From contig NZ_LN898211.1 in assembly GCF_001457795.1 (NCBI RefSeq), forward strand, positions 372,001-436,000: DNA of 64,000 nt, in the 5' to 3' direction. This DNA comes from Olsenella massiliensis (GTDB taxonomy: Bacteria > Actinomycetota > Coriobacteriia > Coriobacteriales > Atopobiaceae). The stretch's first letter is position 1. Each line of letters starts with the position of its first letter. The notes below the pieces were generated by a model, which saw only the letters and a list, made by a program, of their open reading frames with translations, did not search any database and had not been told where the DNA came from. Of the stretch, positions 34,679-43,964 are shown in pieces. A program made the translations under genes and the position numbers.

Positions 34679-37552
34679 CTACTTGCTCGCCCCCAGGGCC
34701 TGGACCTTGAGGCACGCCGCGAGCACCTCGCTCGCGACCGCCGACGCCTCGCCGCTGACGTCGTTGACCTCGGACCCCTCGATGCAGACCGAGATGGCGA
34801 CGGTCGGCTGGTCATAGGGGGCAAAGCCGACAAAGAGCGAGTTTGAGACCGTCGAGGTCACCTGGGCCGTGCCGGTCTTGCCCGCCACCTTGACGCCCGG
34901 GACCTTGGCCCTCGCGCCCGTGCCCTCCTCCACGACGCCCAGCATGGCCTCCTTGAGGCTCTGCGCGACCTGTGACGAGACGGCCTGACCGAGCGCCTTG
35001 GGCTGCGTCGTCGAGGTCGTGGCGCCCTCGGGCGAGAGGATGTGGTCTATGACGTAGGGGTTCATGGCGATGCCGTTGTTGGCGACGGCCGCCGCGACGA
35101 CCGCGTTCTGCATGACCGTGGTCTGCGGCCCCGCGGGGCTCGCGTGCTGGCCCACGGGCTGGCCCACGGCGGCCCAGGCGGTCTCCCATTGGGTCATCTC
35201 CGCAGGGTCGGGCATGACGGAGGGCATCGTGGCAAAGTCCTGGCCCAGCCCCGTCCCGTAGCCGAAGGCCCTGGCGTAGCCGACGAGCGCCTTGGCGCCT
35301 ATCATGTCGCCCAGCTGGCCAAAGACGGTGTTGGCGGAATAGGCGAGCGCCTCGGAGAGCGTGAGCCTCGGCCAGGACTCGTCGTGGATGTTGGTGATGG
35401 CGGCGCCGCCGACGTCAAGGGAGGCCGGCGCGCCAAAGCTCGTGTCCAGGTTGGCGACGCCGCTGTCAAGGGCGGCGGCGAGAGTGACCACCTTGAAGGT
35501 GGAGCCGGGGGCGTAGAGCGTCCGGGTGGCACGGTCAACCAGCTCGCCGTTCGAGTCGTTCCCGGTGATGACGTCAGAGATGTTCGCGTGGTCGTAGGTG
35601 GGGGAGGACGCCTTGGCGAGCACCTCTCCCGTCGTGGGGTCGAGCACGACGACGGAGCCCGTCCTGCCCCTGAGCGCCGCCTCGGCGGCCTTCTGCATCT
35701 GGGAGTTGATGGTGAGCACGACGGATGATCCCGACGTCTGCATGCCCGCCATGGAGTAGAGGGCCCCCATCCAGCTCGAGTAGTCCGACTTGCCCGTCAG
35801 CGCGTCGTTGAAGGACGACTCGACGCCCGTGGCCCCGTACTGGGTCGACACGTACCCCACGGTGTGCGCGGCGAGCGAGCCTTGGGGATAGGAGCGCTCG
35901 TAGGTGCCGTCGGCCTGCTCGACGGACTCGGCGAGGGTGACGCCGTCGGAGGTGATGATGGCCCCGCGCTGCACGCGCGCCGTCTTGGCGATCGTGTGGT
36001 TGTTGTTGGGAAGCCGCTGATAGTCCTGGGCCCTGACGACCTGGATGTAGGTGAGGTTGACCACAAGCGCGCCGATCATGAGCGAGAAGAGCCCGACGAG
36101 CCGCACGAGTCGGTTGCCCAGGGCGACGCGCCCCAGCACGCCCGACTCGGGCGTGAGCATTCCGTAGCGGCGGCGCAGATGCGAGCCGGCCGTGCTGCCG
36201 GACGTCACGTCGGCGGCCCGCCTGCCGCCGGCGAGCAGCGAGGAGCCTCCCGCCTCGCGCATCTGCATCTCGGCGCCGCGGCCCGTGCCCTCGTCGCCGG
36301 TCTTGAGCAGCAGGCCCAGGATGACGAAGCTGGCCAAAAGCGAGCTGCCGCCCTGGCTCATGAAGGGCAGCGTGACGCCCGTGAGGGGAAGGAGCCTGGT
36401 GACGCCGCCGGTGATGACGAAGGCCTGGAACACGATGGCGGACGTGAGGCCGACGGCCGTGAAGGCGGCGACGTCAGACTTGGCGCGCGCCGCCGTCGCA
36501 AGGCCGCGGACGGCAAAGAGCAAGTAGCAGATCAAGACGGCGGAGGCGCCCAGGAGTCCCATCTCCTCCCCGATGGCGGAGAAGATGAAGTCGGACTCGA
36601 CGACGGGGATGAGCGTGGGGAGCCCCTTGCCGATGCCCGTGCCCACAAGGCCGCCGTCGGCCAGCGAGAAGAGCGACTGGACGATTTGCAGTCCCTTGTT
36701 GGAGGGGTCCGAGAAGGGGTCGAGCCACATCTGGACGCGCACCTGCACATGGGCAAAGAGGTGATAGCACAGCACGCCGGCCACGGCGAGCAGTGCGACG
36801 GAAACGACGACGTAGCCCACGCGCCCCGTGCACACGTACAGCATGATCACGAAGAAGGAGAAGAACAAGAGGGCGCTGCCCAGGTCCGTCTCGAAGATGA
36901 CGACGAGCAGCGAGATGCCCCACATGGCCAGCAATGGCGCGAGCATGCGCGGGCGAGGCAGGCTGAACGGGCCCACGTGGCGCGTGGAGGCCGAGAGCAG
37001 CTCGCGGTTCTCGGCCAGGTAGGCAGCGAGGAAGAGCACGATCAGTATCTTCGCCAGCTCGCCCGGCTGGAACGAGAAGGGCCCCAGGACCAGCCACAGC
37101 TTTGAGCCGCCACGCGAGGTGCCCACGAGCATGGGCAGAAGCAGCAGGGCGATGCCCGCGACGCCGATGGTGAACTTGTACTCGGCCAGCAGGTCGATGC
37201 TCCTGACGGCCACGAGGGTGGCCACCATGGCGCCCACGGAGACAAAGAGCCAGAGCGTCTGGCTGACGGCAAGGGCGGGCGCGAGCCGCGTCACGAAGGC
37301 GAGCCCGACGCCTGACAGAAGGAAGGTGATGGGCAGAAGCGCCGGGTCCGCCCCGGGGGCGCAGCGCCTGACGGCAAGGTGGGCCACGGCGAAGGCGCCG
37401 AAGAGCCCCAGGGGCACGGACAGGGAGCCGGCCGTCACGGCGAGCTGGTCGTCCATGACGTACATGGCCCAGAGCAGCAGCACGGGGACGGCCGCCAGGA
37501 CCAGAAGGCCGAGCTCCACGTTGCGCCGCGTGTTGAGCTGAAGGGTCTCCAT
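34679..37552 (-). CDS. Fused SEDS glycosyltransferase (RodA/FtsW) and class B penicillin-binding protein
   Basis: A single 957-residue frame. Residues 1 to about 415 are a polytopic SEDS protein ([53 protein letters not shown]), which polymerises lipid II. After a linker, a membrane segment near 487 starts a class B PBP. Its transpeptidase has SxxK in APGSTFKVV near 683, SxN in YSANTVFG and KTG in AGKTGTAQV near 890. Separate rodA and pbpA genes occupy this place in most actinobacteria; here they are one. I chose ATG 37552, one base after the pstP stop; an earlier start at 37600 would overlap it. Confidence 0.93.
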   Translation of the reverse strand: METLQLNTRRNVELGLLVLAAVPVLLLWAMYVMDDQLAVTAGSLSVPLGLFGAFAVAHLAVRRCAPGADPALLPITFLLSGVGLAFVTRLAPALAVSQTLWLFVSVGAMVATLVAVRSIDLLAEYKFTIGVAGIALLLLPMLVGTSRGGSKLWLVLGPFSFQPGELAKILIVLFLAAYLAENRELLSASTRHVGPFSLPRPRMLAPLLAMWGISLLVVIFETDLGSALLFFSFFVIMLYVCTGRVGYVVVSVALLAVAGVLCYHLFAHVQVRVQMWLDPFSDPSNKGLQIVQSLFSLADGGLVGTGIGKGLPTLIPVVESDFIFSAIGEEMGLLGASAVLICYLLFAVRGLATAARAKSDVAAFTAVGLTSAIVFQAFVITGGVTRLLPLTGVTLPFMSQGGSSLLASFVILGLLLKTGDEGTGRGAEMQMREAGGSSLLAGGRRAADVTSGSTAGSHLRRRYGMLTPESGVLGRVALGNRLVRLVGLFSLMIGALVVNLTYIQVVRAQDYQRLPNNNHTIAKTARVQRGAIITSDGVTLAESVEQADGTYERSYPQGSLAAHTVGYVSTQYGATGVESSFNDALTGKSDYSSWMGALYSMAGMQTSGSSVVLTINSQMQKAAEAALRGRTGSVVVLDPTTGEVLAKASSPTYDHANISDVITGNDSNGELVDRATRTLYAPGSTFKVVTLAAALDSGVANLDTSFGAPASLDVGGAAITNIHDESWPRLTLSEALAYSANTVFGQLGDMIGAKALVGYARAFGYGTGLGQDFATMPSVMPDPAEMTQWETAWAAVGQPVGQHASPAGPQTTVMQNAVVAAAVANNGIAMNPYVIDHILSPEGATTSTTQPKALGQAVSSQVAQSLKEAMLGVVEEGTGARAKVPGVKVAGKTGTAQVTSTVSNSLFVGFAPYDQPTVAISVCIEGSEVNDVSGEASAVASEVLAACLKVQALGASK

Positions 37553-37553
37553 C

Positions 37554-38819
37554 CTAGTCACCCGATCCCGTCGCGGCGCCGCTCGCGGTCGCTTCGGCAA
37601 GGTCGGTGCCGGAGGTGGAGCGGTCGGCGGTCACGGCCGCGGTGCTCTTGTCGGCGTCAATCTGGTCGCGGTAGCTCTCGACCGTGTCGTGCGCCTCCCG
37701 CTCGCTGCTGACGCGCAGGCCGCGCCTGAGGTTGTCCTGCACCGCCGTGGGCAGGTCGGACGTCCTAACCGAGCTGGTCTCGGAGAGGTGCGAGAGCGAG
37801 ACGCCAAACAGGCGCCCCGTCACGCCCTGGTAGATGCCGACGGTTCCGCCGTTGTCGCCAAGGTACCAGGAGTTTGTGATGACGGCGGCGCCAAGGCCCA
37901 CGACGATGAGGAGCGCGGCGAGGATGCCGATGATGCCCCCCAGGACCCATCTGCGTCGCACATTGCGATGATGCTCGAGCGAGCCGTCGTCCACGACGTC
38001 CACCACGACCACGGTGACGTTGTCGTGCCCCCCGCCCGCCAGCGCCGCCGCCACGAGGCTGTCGGCCGCTGCCTGAGGCGTGGCCGTGGAGCACGCGACG
38101 GCCTCGATCTGGGAGTCGTCAACCATGGACGAGAGACCGTCCGAGCAGAGTATGATCCTGTCGCCCAGGACCACGTCGAGCGTGAAGTGGTCCGCGTACA
38201 TGTCGGGGTCGGAGCCGAGCGCCCGCGTGATCACGGAGCGCGAGGGGTGGACGCGCGCCTCGTCGGCGGTGATTTCGCCGGCGTCCACGAGCTCCTCCAC
38301 GTAGGAATGGTCGTGGGTCAGGCGCACGAGGGCACCCTGATGAAGCAGGTAGATGCGGGAGTCGCCCACATGGGCGATGGCCATCTTGTCCTTTTCGATA
38401 AGGACGCACGAGGCGGTGCAGCCCATGCCGGGCTTGCCGGCCCCTCGCACGACCCCCTCGATGACCGCCGCGTTGGCGGCCTCGACGGCAACGCCCAGCA
38501 GCACGTCGTTGGCGTGCTCCGGTGCGTGCGAGGCGATGGTCTCGACGGCGATGGAGCTCGCAACCTCTCCCGCCGCGTGGCCGCCCATGCCGTCGCAGAC
38601 GGCGAAGGTGGGGGGTTGGATGAGGAACGAGTCTTCGTTGTGCGAGCGCACGAGCCCGACGTCCGTGCGCGCCCCCCAGGCCAGCGTCGTGGAGCTGCCG
38701 CTCTTGGACTCCCCGCCCTCGCGGAGCTGAACGGGCAGCTCCTCGTGGCCGGGGCTCATCGCGGGCTCGGGGCTCCTCGCGGGCTCGCCCTGGTCCCTAT
38801 GCGGAGGCGTCGCGCTCAT
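37554..38819 (-). CDS. pstP: PP2C-type Ser/Thr phosphatase (PstP/Stp)
   Basis: A 421-residue membrane-anchored phosphatase that opposes the kinases encoded in the cluster. PP2C motifs are intact: [59 protein letters not shown] and [13 protein letters not shown] membrane segment near residue 300 ([18 protein letters not shown]) is followed by an extracytoplasmic tail of about 100 residues with no recognised domain. Its ATG overlaps the stop of the FHA gene by four bases. An acidic, Pro-rich N-extension of about 45 residues precedes the domain. Confidence 0.95.
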   Translation of the reverse strand: MSATPPHRDQGEPARSPEPAMSPGHEELPVQLREGGESKSGSSTTLAWGARTDVGLVRSHNEDSFLIQPPTFAVCDGMGGHAAGEVASSIAVETIASHAPEHANDVLLGVAVEAANAAVIEGVVRGAGKPGMGCTASCVLIEKDKMAIAHVGDSRIYLLHQGALVRLTHDHSYVEELVDAGEITADEARVHPSRSVITRALGSDPDMYADHFTLDVVLGDRIILCSDGLSSMVDDSQIEAVACSTATPQAAADSLVAAALAGGGHDNVTVVVVDVVDDGSLEHHRNVRRRWVLGGIIGILAALLIVVGLGAAVITNSWYLGDNGGTVGIYQGVTGRLFGVSLSHLSETSSVRTSDLPTAVQDNLRRGLRVSSEREAHDTVESYRDQIDADKSTAAVTADRSTSGTDLAEATASGAATGSGD

Positions 38820-39229
38820 CGGCGGCTCACTCGCATGATGGCATCGCCCACCTGCACCTCGTCGCCGTCGCGCAGGGTGACGGGCTGGTTGATGGGATGA
38901 CCGTTGACAAGGGTTCCGTTGGTGGAGTCGAGGTCCTCGAGCACGAGCGCCGGCCCCTGCAGCGTGAACCTGGCATGCGTCGCCGACACGTAGGGCTCGT
39001 CCACGACGATGTCCGACGAGGGGGAACGGCCGACGACGACGGGCCCCAGCATGTCAACATGCAGTCCGCGCAGGCCCCGGGTGCCCTTCTCCACGTCAAC
39101 GGACCAGATGGCGGCGTCGCGACGCTGTCCTCGCACGAGCCCGATGCCGGTGCGCATGACGGCGAAGAGGAAGAGGAAGAGGAAGACGACGAGGACGACC
39201 CTGCCGGCGAACAGCACGAGGTCGATCAT
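38816..39229 (-). CDS. fhaB: Membrane-anchored FHA protein (FhaB/FipA type)
   Basis: A 137-residue protein: one N-terminal membrane segment (LVLFAGRVVLVVFLFLFLFA) and a C-terminal FHA domain. The domain has VVGRSPSSDIVV, SATHARF and DSTNGTLVNG, the phosphothreonine-binding residues. FHA proteins of this size bind phosphorylated partners at sites of peptidoglycan synthesis. It overlaps both neighbours by four bases, so it is translated with fhaA and pstP. Confidence 0.93.
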   Translation of the reverse strand: MIDLVLFAGRVVLVVFLFLFLFAVMRTGIGLVRGQRRDAAIWSVDVEKGTRGLRGLHVDMLGPVVVGRSPSSDIVVDEPYVSATHARFTLQGPALVLEDLDSTNGTLVNGHPINQPVTLRDGDEVQVGDAIMRVSRR

Positions 39230-40389
39230 GACGCATGCTCCCTGAAGACGAGATTTGTGAGGCCGACGGTCACGACGTCGCCTTCGCAGAGGGTGGCGAC
39301 GCGCACGTCCACGTCGTTGACGAGCGTGCCGTTCGTGGACCCGAGGTCGGCGATGTGCCAGCTGCGACCGTCAAAGCTCAGCTCGGCGTGACGCCGGGAG
39401 ACGTTGGGGTCCCTGAGCACGATGCCGCCGGGGACGCCCTCGCGCCCTATGACGGTGGCGGGGGCGCGCCCCACGTAGACGGCGCCGGTCTGGCGGTCAG
39501 TGAGCTGGCAGCTGACGCTCTCCTGCGAGACCGCGCCGTGCCTTGGGGCGACCGGCGGCGCCGGCTCCACGCGACGCCGCGTTGCGGGGACGCCGACAGG
39601 TCCCACGTGGGAGTCGTCCGGGTTGGGAATGAGGGGCTCCTGCATCTGGGGAATCACCTCGGACAGAGGCGCCGCCGCCGCGGCGGGCCGGCTGATGCCG
39701 GCCTGGGCGTAGATGTCGCTCAATGCCTCGTCAACGGCCTGGTCGGGAATGACCTCGAGGCCCACGGAGTCCTCGGAGAGGCCTGCCGCGCCCTGGGCTC
39801 CGACGACCTTGCCACCCGCCGGGGGCTGGGGCGGCACGTCGGCGCCGGGCTCATGCCCGGCGAGGTCGGGCATCTGCTGGGGGGTGTATGAGCTGGCGCG
39901 ACGGCGCAGATGGCTTGAGTGGCCCTCCACCGGCGTGACCTGCGCCGCCCCGGGCGTCCCGAGGGAGCCGGAGAGAAAGGCGAGCTCCTCCTCGCGCAGA
40001 CGCGCCAGGGTGCCGCCGTCGACGTTCTCGGCGAAGACGGCAAAGCGGCCGCTTTTGAGCGAGGGATCAACCATGAAGCGGGCCAGGGGCCTGCCGACGA
40101 ACACGTAGCCCCTCTCGGAGGCCTGCGCCTCGACGAAGGAGACCACCTCGCGCGTGATCTGGGGATACAGGGGCCTCATCAGGGCGTCGTCCTCGGACGA
40201 GACGAGGATGGTGTACAGGGCGGGGGCCGTGTCGATCCCGTCGATCTCGAACGTCTCGTTCTCCATCTCGCGCGCGGCCCTGCGGGCGAGCTTCCTGAAC
40301 GAGAAGGGCGCGACGAACCCCTCGGGGGCCGCGCCGAAGGCGTCGCCGATGCGGCTCTCGAACGTCTTAAGCAGCTTCATCGAACTCAT
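39226..40389 (-). CDS. fhaA: DUF3662-FHA protein (FhaA type)
   Basis: A 387-residue cytoplasmic protein. The N-terminal DUF3662 domain (about 1-115: KTFESRIGDAFGAAPEGF, then ISRPL-like FVGRPLARFMVD) is followed by a Pro/Gly-rich linker of about 170 residues. The C-terminal FHA domain has VIGREGVPGGIVL, SRRHAELSF and GSTNGTLVNDV. In mycobacteria FhaA controls the lipid II flippase at the pole. Start ATG 40389 or ATG 40380. The start lies inside the 3' end of the upstream kinase gene, and the stop overlaps fhaB. Confidence 0.93.
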   Translation of the reverse strand: MSSMKLLKTFESRIGDAFGAAPEGFVAPFSFRKLARRAAREMENETFEIDGIDTAPALYTILVSSEDDALMRPLYPQITREVVSFVEAQASERGYVFVGRPLARFMVDPSLKSGRFAVFAENVDGGTLARLREEELAFLSGSLGTPGAAQVTPVEGHSSHLRRRASSYTPQQMPDLAGHEPGADVPPQPPAGGKVVGAQGAAGLSEDSVGLEVIPDQAVDEALSDIYAQAGISRPAAAAAPLSEVIPQMQEPLIPNPDDSHVGPVGVPATRRRVEPAPPVAPRHGAVSQESVSCQLTDRQTGAVYVGRAPATVIGREGVPGGIVLRDPNVSRRHAELSFDGRSWHIADLGSTNGTLVNDVDVRVATLCEGDVVTVGLTNLVFREHAS

Positions 40390-42163
40390 CTACCTTACGA
40401 TCGGTGGACAGAGGGCCCCGGACGAAGACCCAGAGGCACAGAACCACCCCTAAGAGTAGCGCAACGAGCGGATTGACCCAGCTGGCGGGGGTCCAGATGC
40501 CCCCATTCTCCACTCGTGCGGCGAGAAGCTGCGTCCCCACGACCACGCCGGCGCAGACGACCTGCCCCATGACGCCGCCCCTCACGCTTGGCCAGCGGCG
40601 CGAGATCCCGGACGAGAGCGCCGCAGCCACGATGCAGCCGGCGCAGGACGTCAGCGCGGAAAGGGAGCCAAGGCGCTCCAGCAGGGCCGCCACGCCGCCG
40701 GTCGCGTCAAAGCCCGTCGGCGCCAGAACGGTCACGACCCAGGAGAGCAGCCACGAGACCGCCGCCGTGACGCCGGCCCCCCACGGGCGTTCGGCCAGCG
40801 ACGCCAGTGGGGCGCCCAACAGGGGGTTGCGGGCGCACGACCCCAGCAGCAAAGCGCAGCTTGACAGGCCATCGCCCCTTCCCGTCGTGACCCACCACGT
40901 CAGGACGACCGCAAAGACGACCAGGGAGAGCAGCATGCCCTCCGCGCCGGTGGAGGCCGTCAGGACGGCGGTTGCCAGCGACGCCGTGGCCAGGACGGAG
41001 CCCGCGGGGGGCCACGCCGCCGTCGCGGCCGCCGCCAGGACGCAGACGACGGGGCGGCTAACGCCCAAGGCGGACGCGTAGGCCCCCGAGGTCATGGCGA
41101 CCGCCCAGAGCACGACGAGAGCGCTCGCCAGGCGCGTGAGGCTCCCCAGGAGCCAGGGGTAGCGGTACGCGAGCGGAAGCCATGCCCTGAGAAGGGTCTC
41201 GTCGCCCGCCCCCTCGTCGGTTGACTGGGCCATGAGCCCGCGAATGGACTCGGCGCCCGCGTCGGGGTCGCCCAGGCCAAAGGCCACGCAGTGGGCAAAT
41301 GACTCCACCGAGGGCGGTCGCGAGGCGGGGGAGGGGGAAACGGCCTGCATGATGGCCTCCGCCGCCATGCCGCCTATGGAGCCGTCGATCTTGGCTATGT
41401 CCCGCTTGGGCCCGCGCTCTATCTTCGTGAGGGACTCCTCTGCCGTCGCGGCGGCAAAGGGGTTCTGGCCCTCAAGCGCCTGCCAGCACACGACCGCCAG
41501 CGAGAAGACGTCGGAACGCTCGTCCACCAGGTCTCCGACGATCTGCTCGGGGGGCATGTAGCCCACCGTGCCGCCGCGCGCCCCGCCGTACCCCGCGGCG
41601 GAGGCGAGGGTCGCCATGCCAAAGTCGCAGATCTTGACGGCTCCGTTGCGCTCGAACATGATGTTGGAGGGCTTGACGTCAAGGTGGAGCACGCCGTTCT
41701 CATGGGCGTACCCCAGCGCGTCGCCCACGTGTTCCACGAGGTAGGCGACTTCGTCGTTGGTGAGCGTGCCGCCCTCAACCCGGCCCAGCAGCTCGGTGAG
41801 CGTCAGCCCGTCCACAAACTCCATGACGAGATAGGCCCACTGATGGTCAACCTCAAAGTCGTACATGGTGACGATGTTGGGGTTGGCAAGCATGCTGGAG
41901 GTCCGCGCCTCCGCGAGTGCCTCGTCGATGATCTGACGGGAGGTGAAGGACCCCGGCTGCGAGAGGGGCATGCGCTTGATGGCGACGCGGCGCTGCAGGC
42001 GCGTGTCCCAGCAGATGAGGACCGCGCCGAAGCCCCCCGTGCCGCAGGCGCCCATGACGCGATAGCGCCCCAACAGAAGGTCGGCGGCGCTCGGCGTCGC
42101 GGAGGCGCAGGGCGGCTGCCAGGCCCCCTGCGTCTCGGTCGTATGTGGCGCGACGTCCCTCAC
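40367..42163 (-). CDS. Ser/Thr protein kinase with a multi-span membrane C-terminus
   Basis: A 598-residue protein heading the kinase/FHA cluster. The kinase domain starts LLGRYRVMGACGTGGFGAV, with VAIKRM and ICDFGMA. The catalytic loop reads HLDVKPSNIM, so the usual HRD arginine is Leu (a non-RD kinase). The C-terminal 250 residues hold several hydrophobic spans, then a short basic and acidic tail; PASTA domains are absent. I chose GTG 42163 because GAGGAG precedes it; the frame is open to 42301 with an unsupported Arg-rich extension. It overlaps fhaA. The order differs from the mycobacterial cluster, where pknA sits next to pknB. Confidence 0.88.
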   Translation of the reverse strand: MRDVAPHTTETQGAWQPPCASATPSAADLLLGRYRVMGACGTGGFGAVLICWDTRLQRRVAIKRMPLSQPGSFTSRQIIDEALAEARTSSMLANPNIVTMYDFEVDHQWAYLVMEFVDGLTLTELLGRVEGGTLTNDEVAYLVEHVGDALGYAHENGVLHLDVKPSNIMFERNGAVKICDFGMATLASAAGYGGARGGTVGYMPPEQIVGDLVDERSDVFSLAVVCWQALEGQNPFAAATAEESLTKIERGPKRDIAKIDGSIGGMAAEAIMQAVSPSPASRPPSVESFAHCVAFGLGDPDAGAESIRGLMAQSTDEGAGDETLLRAWLPLAYRYPWLLGSLTRLASALVVLWAVAMTSGAYASALGVSRPVVCVLAAAATAAWPPAGSVLATASLATAVLTASTGAEGMLLSLVVFAVVLTWWVTTGRGDGLSSCALLLGSCARNPLLGAPLASLAERPWGAGVTAAVSWLLSWVVTVLAPTGFDATGGVAALLERLGSLSALTSCAGCIVAAALSSGISRRWPSVRGGVMGQVVCAGVVVGTQLLAARVENGGIWTPASWVNPLVALLLGVVLCLWVFVRGPLSTDRKVDEFDEAA

Positions 42164-42297
42164 GGCGGCTCCTCGTGTGATTAAGCGTCCTGTCCGTCTG
42201 CCGTGACGATGCCCACATTCTAGCGCGACTTGACGGATGTCGCAGGTGGGGAGGCTGGCGCCCGCCCTCTCCCTCCATGGGGCGCCCCGAGGGTTCG

Positions 42298-43140
42298 TCA
42301 CGCGGAAGCAAAGGAGGGCAGGGCGCCCTTGTAGTTGATGGTGTGTCCCTTGGCGGCGTTGTACACCTCGAGCCGCTCGTCGATCGCCCCGTCCGACGAC
42401 AGGACGTCCACGACCACCGAGCGCGGGATGGGCTCGTCTCCCTCGTAGACGGGGGTGGCCACATACTGCACCGTCACGTCGGGATAGCTCCTGAGCCAGC
42501 TGCGGATGGCGCTCTCAAAGACGTCCATGCCCCCCTGCCCGTCGTTAGCCCCCACGTTGAGCATGCGCGTGCCCGTTACCAGGTTGACAAGGTCGTCCGA
42601 GCCGCCCAGGGACTTTGCCAGAAGATGGCAGCGGTTCCACAGCCATCCGTGGTAGGTCGCACCCGTGGGCAGGTCGATGTCGACCTCCTCGTTGCGCGAC
42701 GGCCACCCGGCGGGGTTGGGAAGGCTCTGCGCGCGCCTGCGAGAGCTGCCCCGCTCGACCATCTGCGAGGTGATGCAGGCGCGTACGGCCCCCGCCCGCA
42801 GGTTGTCGTCAAGGGGGGCGTAGACGACCTGTCCGGCGGGCAGGGGGTCGGCTATGTCCGCCCTGCCCACAAGGCGGACGTAGTTGGGACTTTCCCGCTC
42901 GTCCCAACTGGTGGAAAGCGGCATGGCGTCCGGACGTCCCAGGTCGTCGGCGGCTCCGGGGAGCATGCCGTCAGCGGGTTGCGAAGGGGCGAAAGACGCG
43001 GGTGAGGGGGCGCTGACGGCCAGGGAAAGGCCTAGGCAGGCGAGTGCGGCGACCAGGGCAAAAAGACACGCGTTCTTGCGCCGTGGCGACCGCCGCGCTC
43101 GTCTCGCGAACAAGCGTCTGCGCCAGACCCTGGTCGTCAT
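42298..43140 (-). CDS. Exported DNA/RNA non-specific endonuclease-like protein
   Basis: A 280-residue protein. A very basic N-tail and one hydrophobic segment (ACLFALVAALACLGLSLAVS) suggest export or anchoring. The C-terminal domain resembles streptococcal-type surface nucleases: GWLWNRCHLLAKSLGG, then NLVTGTRMLNVG and YVATPVYEGDE. The position of the usual DRGH catalytic motif reads NRCH here, as in a known subgroup. Start ATG 43140; the frame is open to 43179. Such nucleases serve DNA uptake, nutrition or defence against extracellular DNA; which applies is not clear. Confidence 0.8.
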   Translation of the reverse strand: MTTRVWRRRLFARRARRSPRRKNACLFALVAALACLGLSLAVSAPSPASFAPSQPADGMLPGAADDLGRPDAMPLSTSWDERESPNYVRLVGRADIADPLPAGQVVYAPLDDNLRAGAVRACITSQMVERGSSRRRAQSLPNPAGWPSRNEEVDIDLPTGATYHGWLWNRCHLLAKSLGGSDDLVNLVTGTRMLNVGANDGQGGMDVFESAIRSWLRSYPDVTVQYVATPVYEGDEPIPRSVVVDVLSSDGAIDERLEVYNAAKGHTINYKGALPSFASA

Positions 43141-43380
43141 GCGTCTCTCGTCTCTCTTTGTGCACAGAACGTTTTTCACGTCATTCTATCAGCGGCATCC
43201 TGGAGGCGCCCTCTGCGGCGCGGGTCCCGTACGTCCGCGCTCCCTTCGTGCCGCCGGCTCGTGCGGTCAGGCTCACGGCGCGTACGCCCAAGGACTCACG
43301 ATTGCCGGCTCGCCGCGACGCCCGATTTTTTTAACTTGGCATTGCCCCGGTCAGGGCGTTGGGGTATTATCTCTTCTCAC

Positions 43381-43467
43381 GCGGGCGTGGCGGAATTGGC
43401 AGACGCGTACGGTTCAGGTCCGTATGAGAGCAATCTCATGAAGGTTCAAGTCCTTTCGCCCGCACCA
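43381..43467 (+). tRNA. tRNA-Leu (anticodon CAG)
   Basis: An 87-nt class II tRNA with a long variable arm: acceptor GCGGGCG/CGCCCGC, anticodon arm TACGG-TTCAGGT-CCGTA giving CAG, TψC loop TTCAAGT, encoded CCA. It reads CTG, a codon used often in this GC-rich genome. Confidence 0.96.
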
Positions 43468-43622
43468 GCACACACAGGAGCGTTTCCGCCGGCAGATGGC
43501 TCATGGGCCAAGGCGGGAACGCTCTTTTCGTGTAACGGGACACGACTTTTGCGCGAGCGGTCCGAGGTCGGCGCACGAGACAAGGGTCATGTCGCGCAGC
43601 GCCGAGGGCGCCGCGTCGCACC

Positions 43623-43826
43623 TCACTTCTCGGCGTCGTCGTCATCCTGGTCGAAGAAATCCCAGTCATCGTCGCTGCGCTCATGGTTCTTGTACAGGGC
43701 GCGCGTACGGCGCTCGAGCACCAACGAGATGAGCAGAAAGAGCACGATGCCGCCGACGACGAGGGAGAGCACGCCGGGGCGTGTGCCAAAGAGCCAGTCA
43801 AAGAAGCCGGAGACCTGTTCCATCAT
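43623..43826 (-). CDS. Small single-span membrane protein, function unknown
   Basis: A 67-residue protein: an amphipathic start (MMEQVSGFFDWLFGTRPG), one membrane segment (SLVVGGIVLFLLISLVL) and an acidic tail (SDDDWDFFDQDDDDAEK). A GGAAGG site precedes ATG 43826. The frame is open to 44039, but that part overlaps serS and is not supported. It diverges from serS across a 22-bp palindrome. No family was recognised. Confidence 0.6.
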   Translation of the reverse strand: MMEQVSGFFDWLFGTRPGVLSLVVGGIVLFLLISLVLERRTRALYKNHERSDDDWDFFDQDDDDAEK

Positions 43827-43878
43827 CGAACCTTCCGCAGGGTGGCGCCCCGGGGACGAGGGGCGCCGCGTGTCAAGC

Positions 43879-43900
43879 GTGTCAAGTATATACTTGACAC
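43879..43900. promoter_or_regulatory. 22-bp perfect palindrome between serS and a divergent small gene
   Basis: GTGTCAAGTAT is followed immediately by its exact reverse complement. The palindrome includes TATACT (a -10-like hexamer on both strands) and TTGACA on both strands. A further partial half-site GTGTCAAG lies at 43870-43877. This looks like an operator overlapping a promoter. Confidence 0.6.
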
Positions 43901-43964
43901 GATCAAAGGCAGGCCGCGCCCCACAAGACGGCCTGCGCAAGACGACATACGGAGAGGTGCCTTC

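Noticed and set aside
35864-37105. 413-codon plus-strand frame opposite the SEDS-PBP fusion
   Set aside because: Composition is Gly/Ala/Arg-rich shadow coding with no recognisable motif.
43827-43964. T-box leader for serS
   Set aside because: The gap is only 138 bp and lacks the T-box consensus and terminator.
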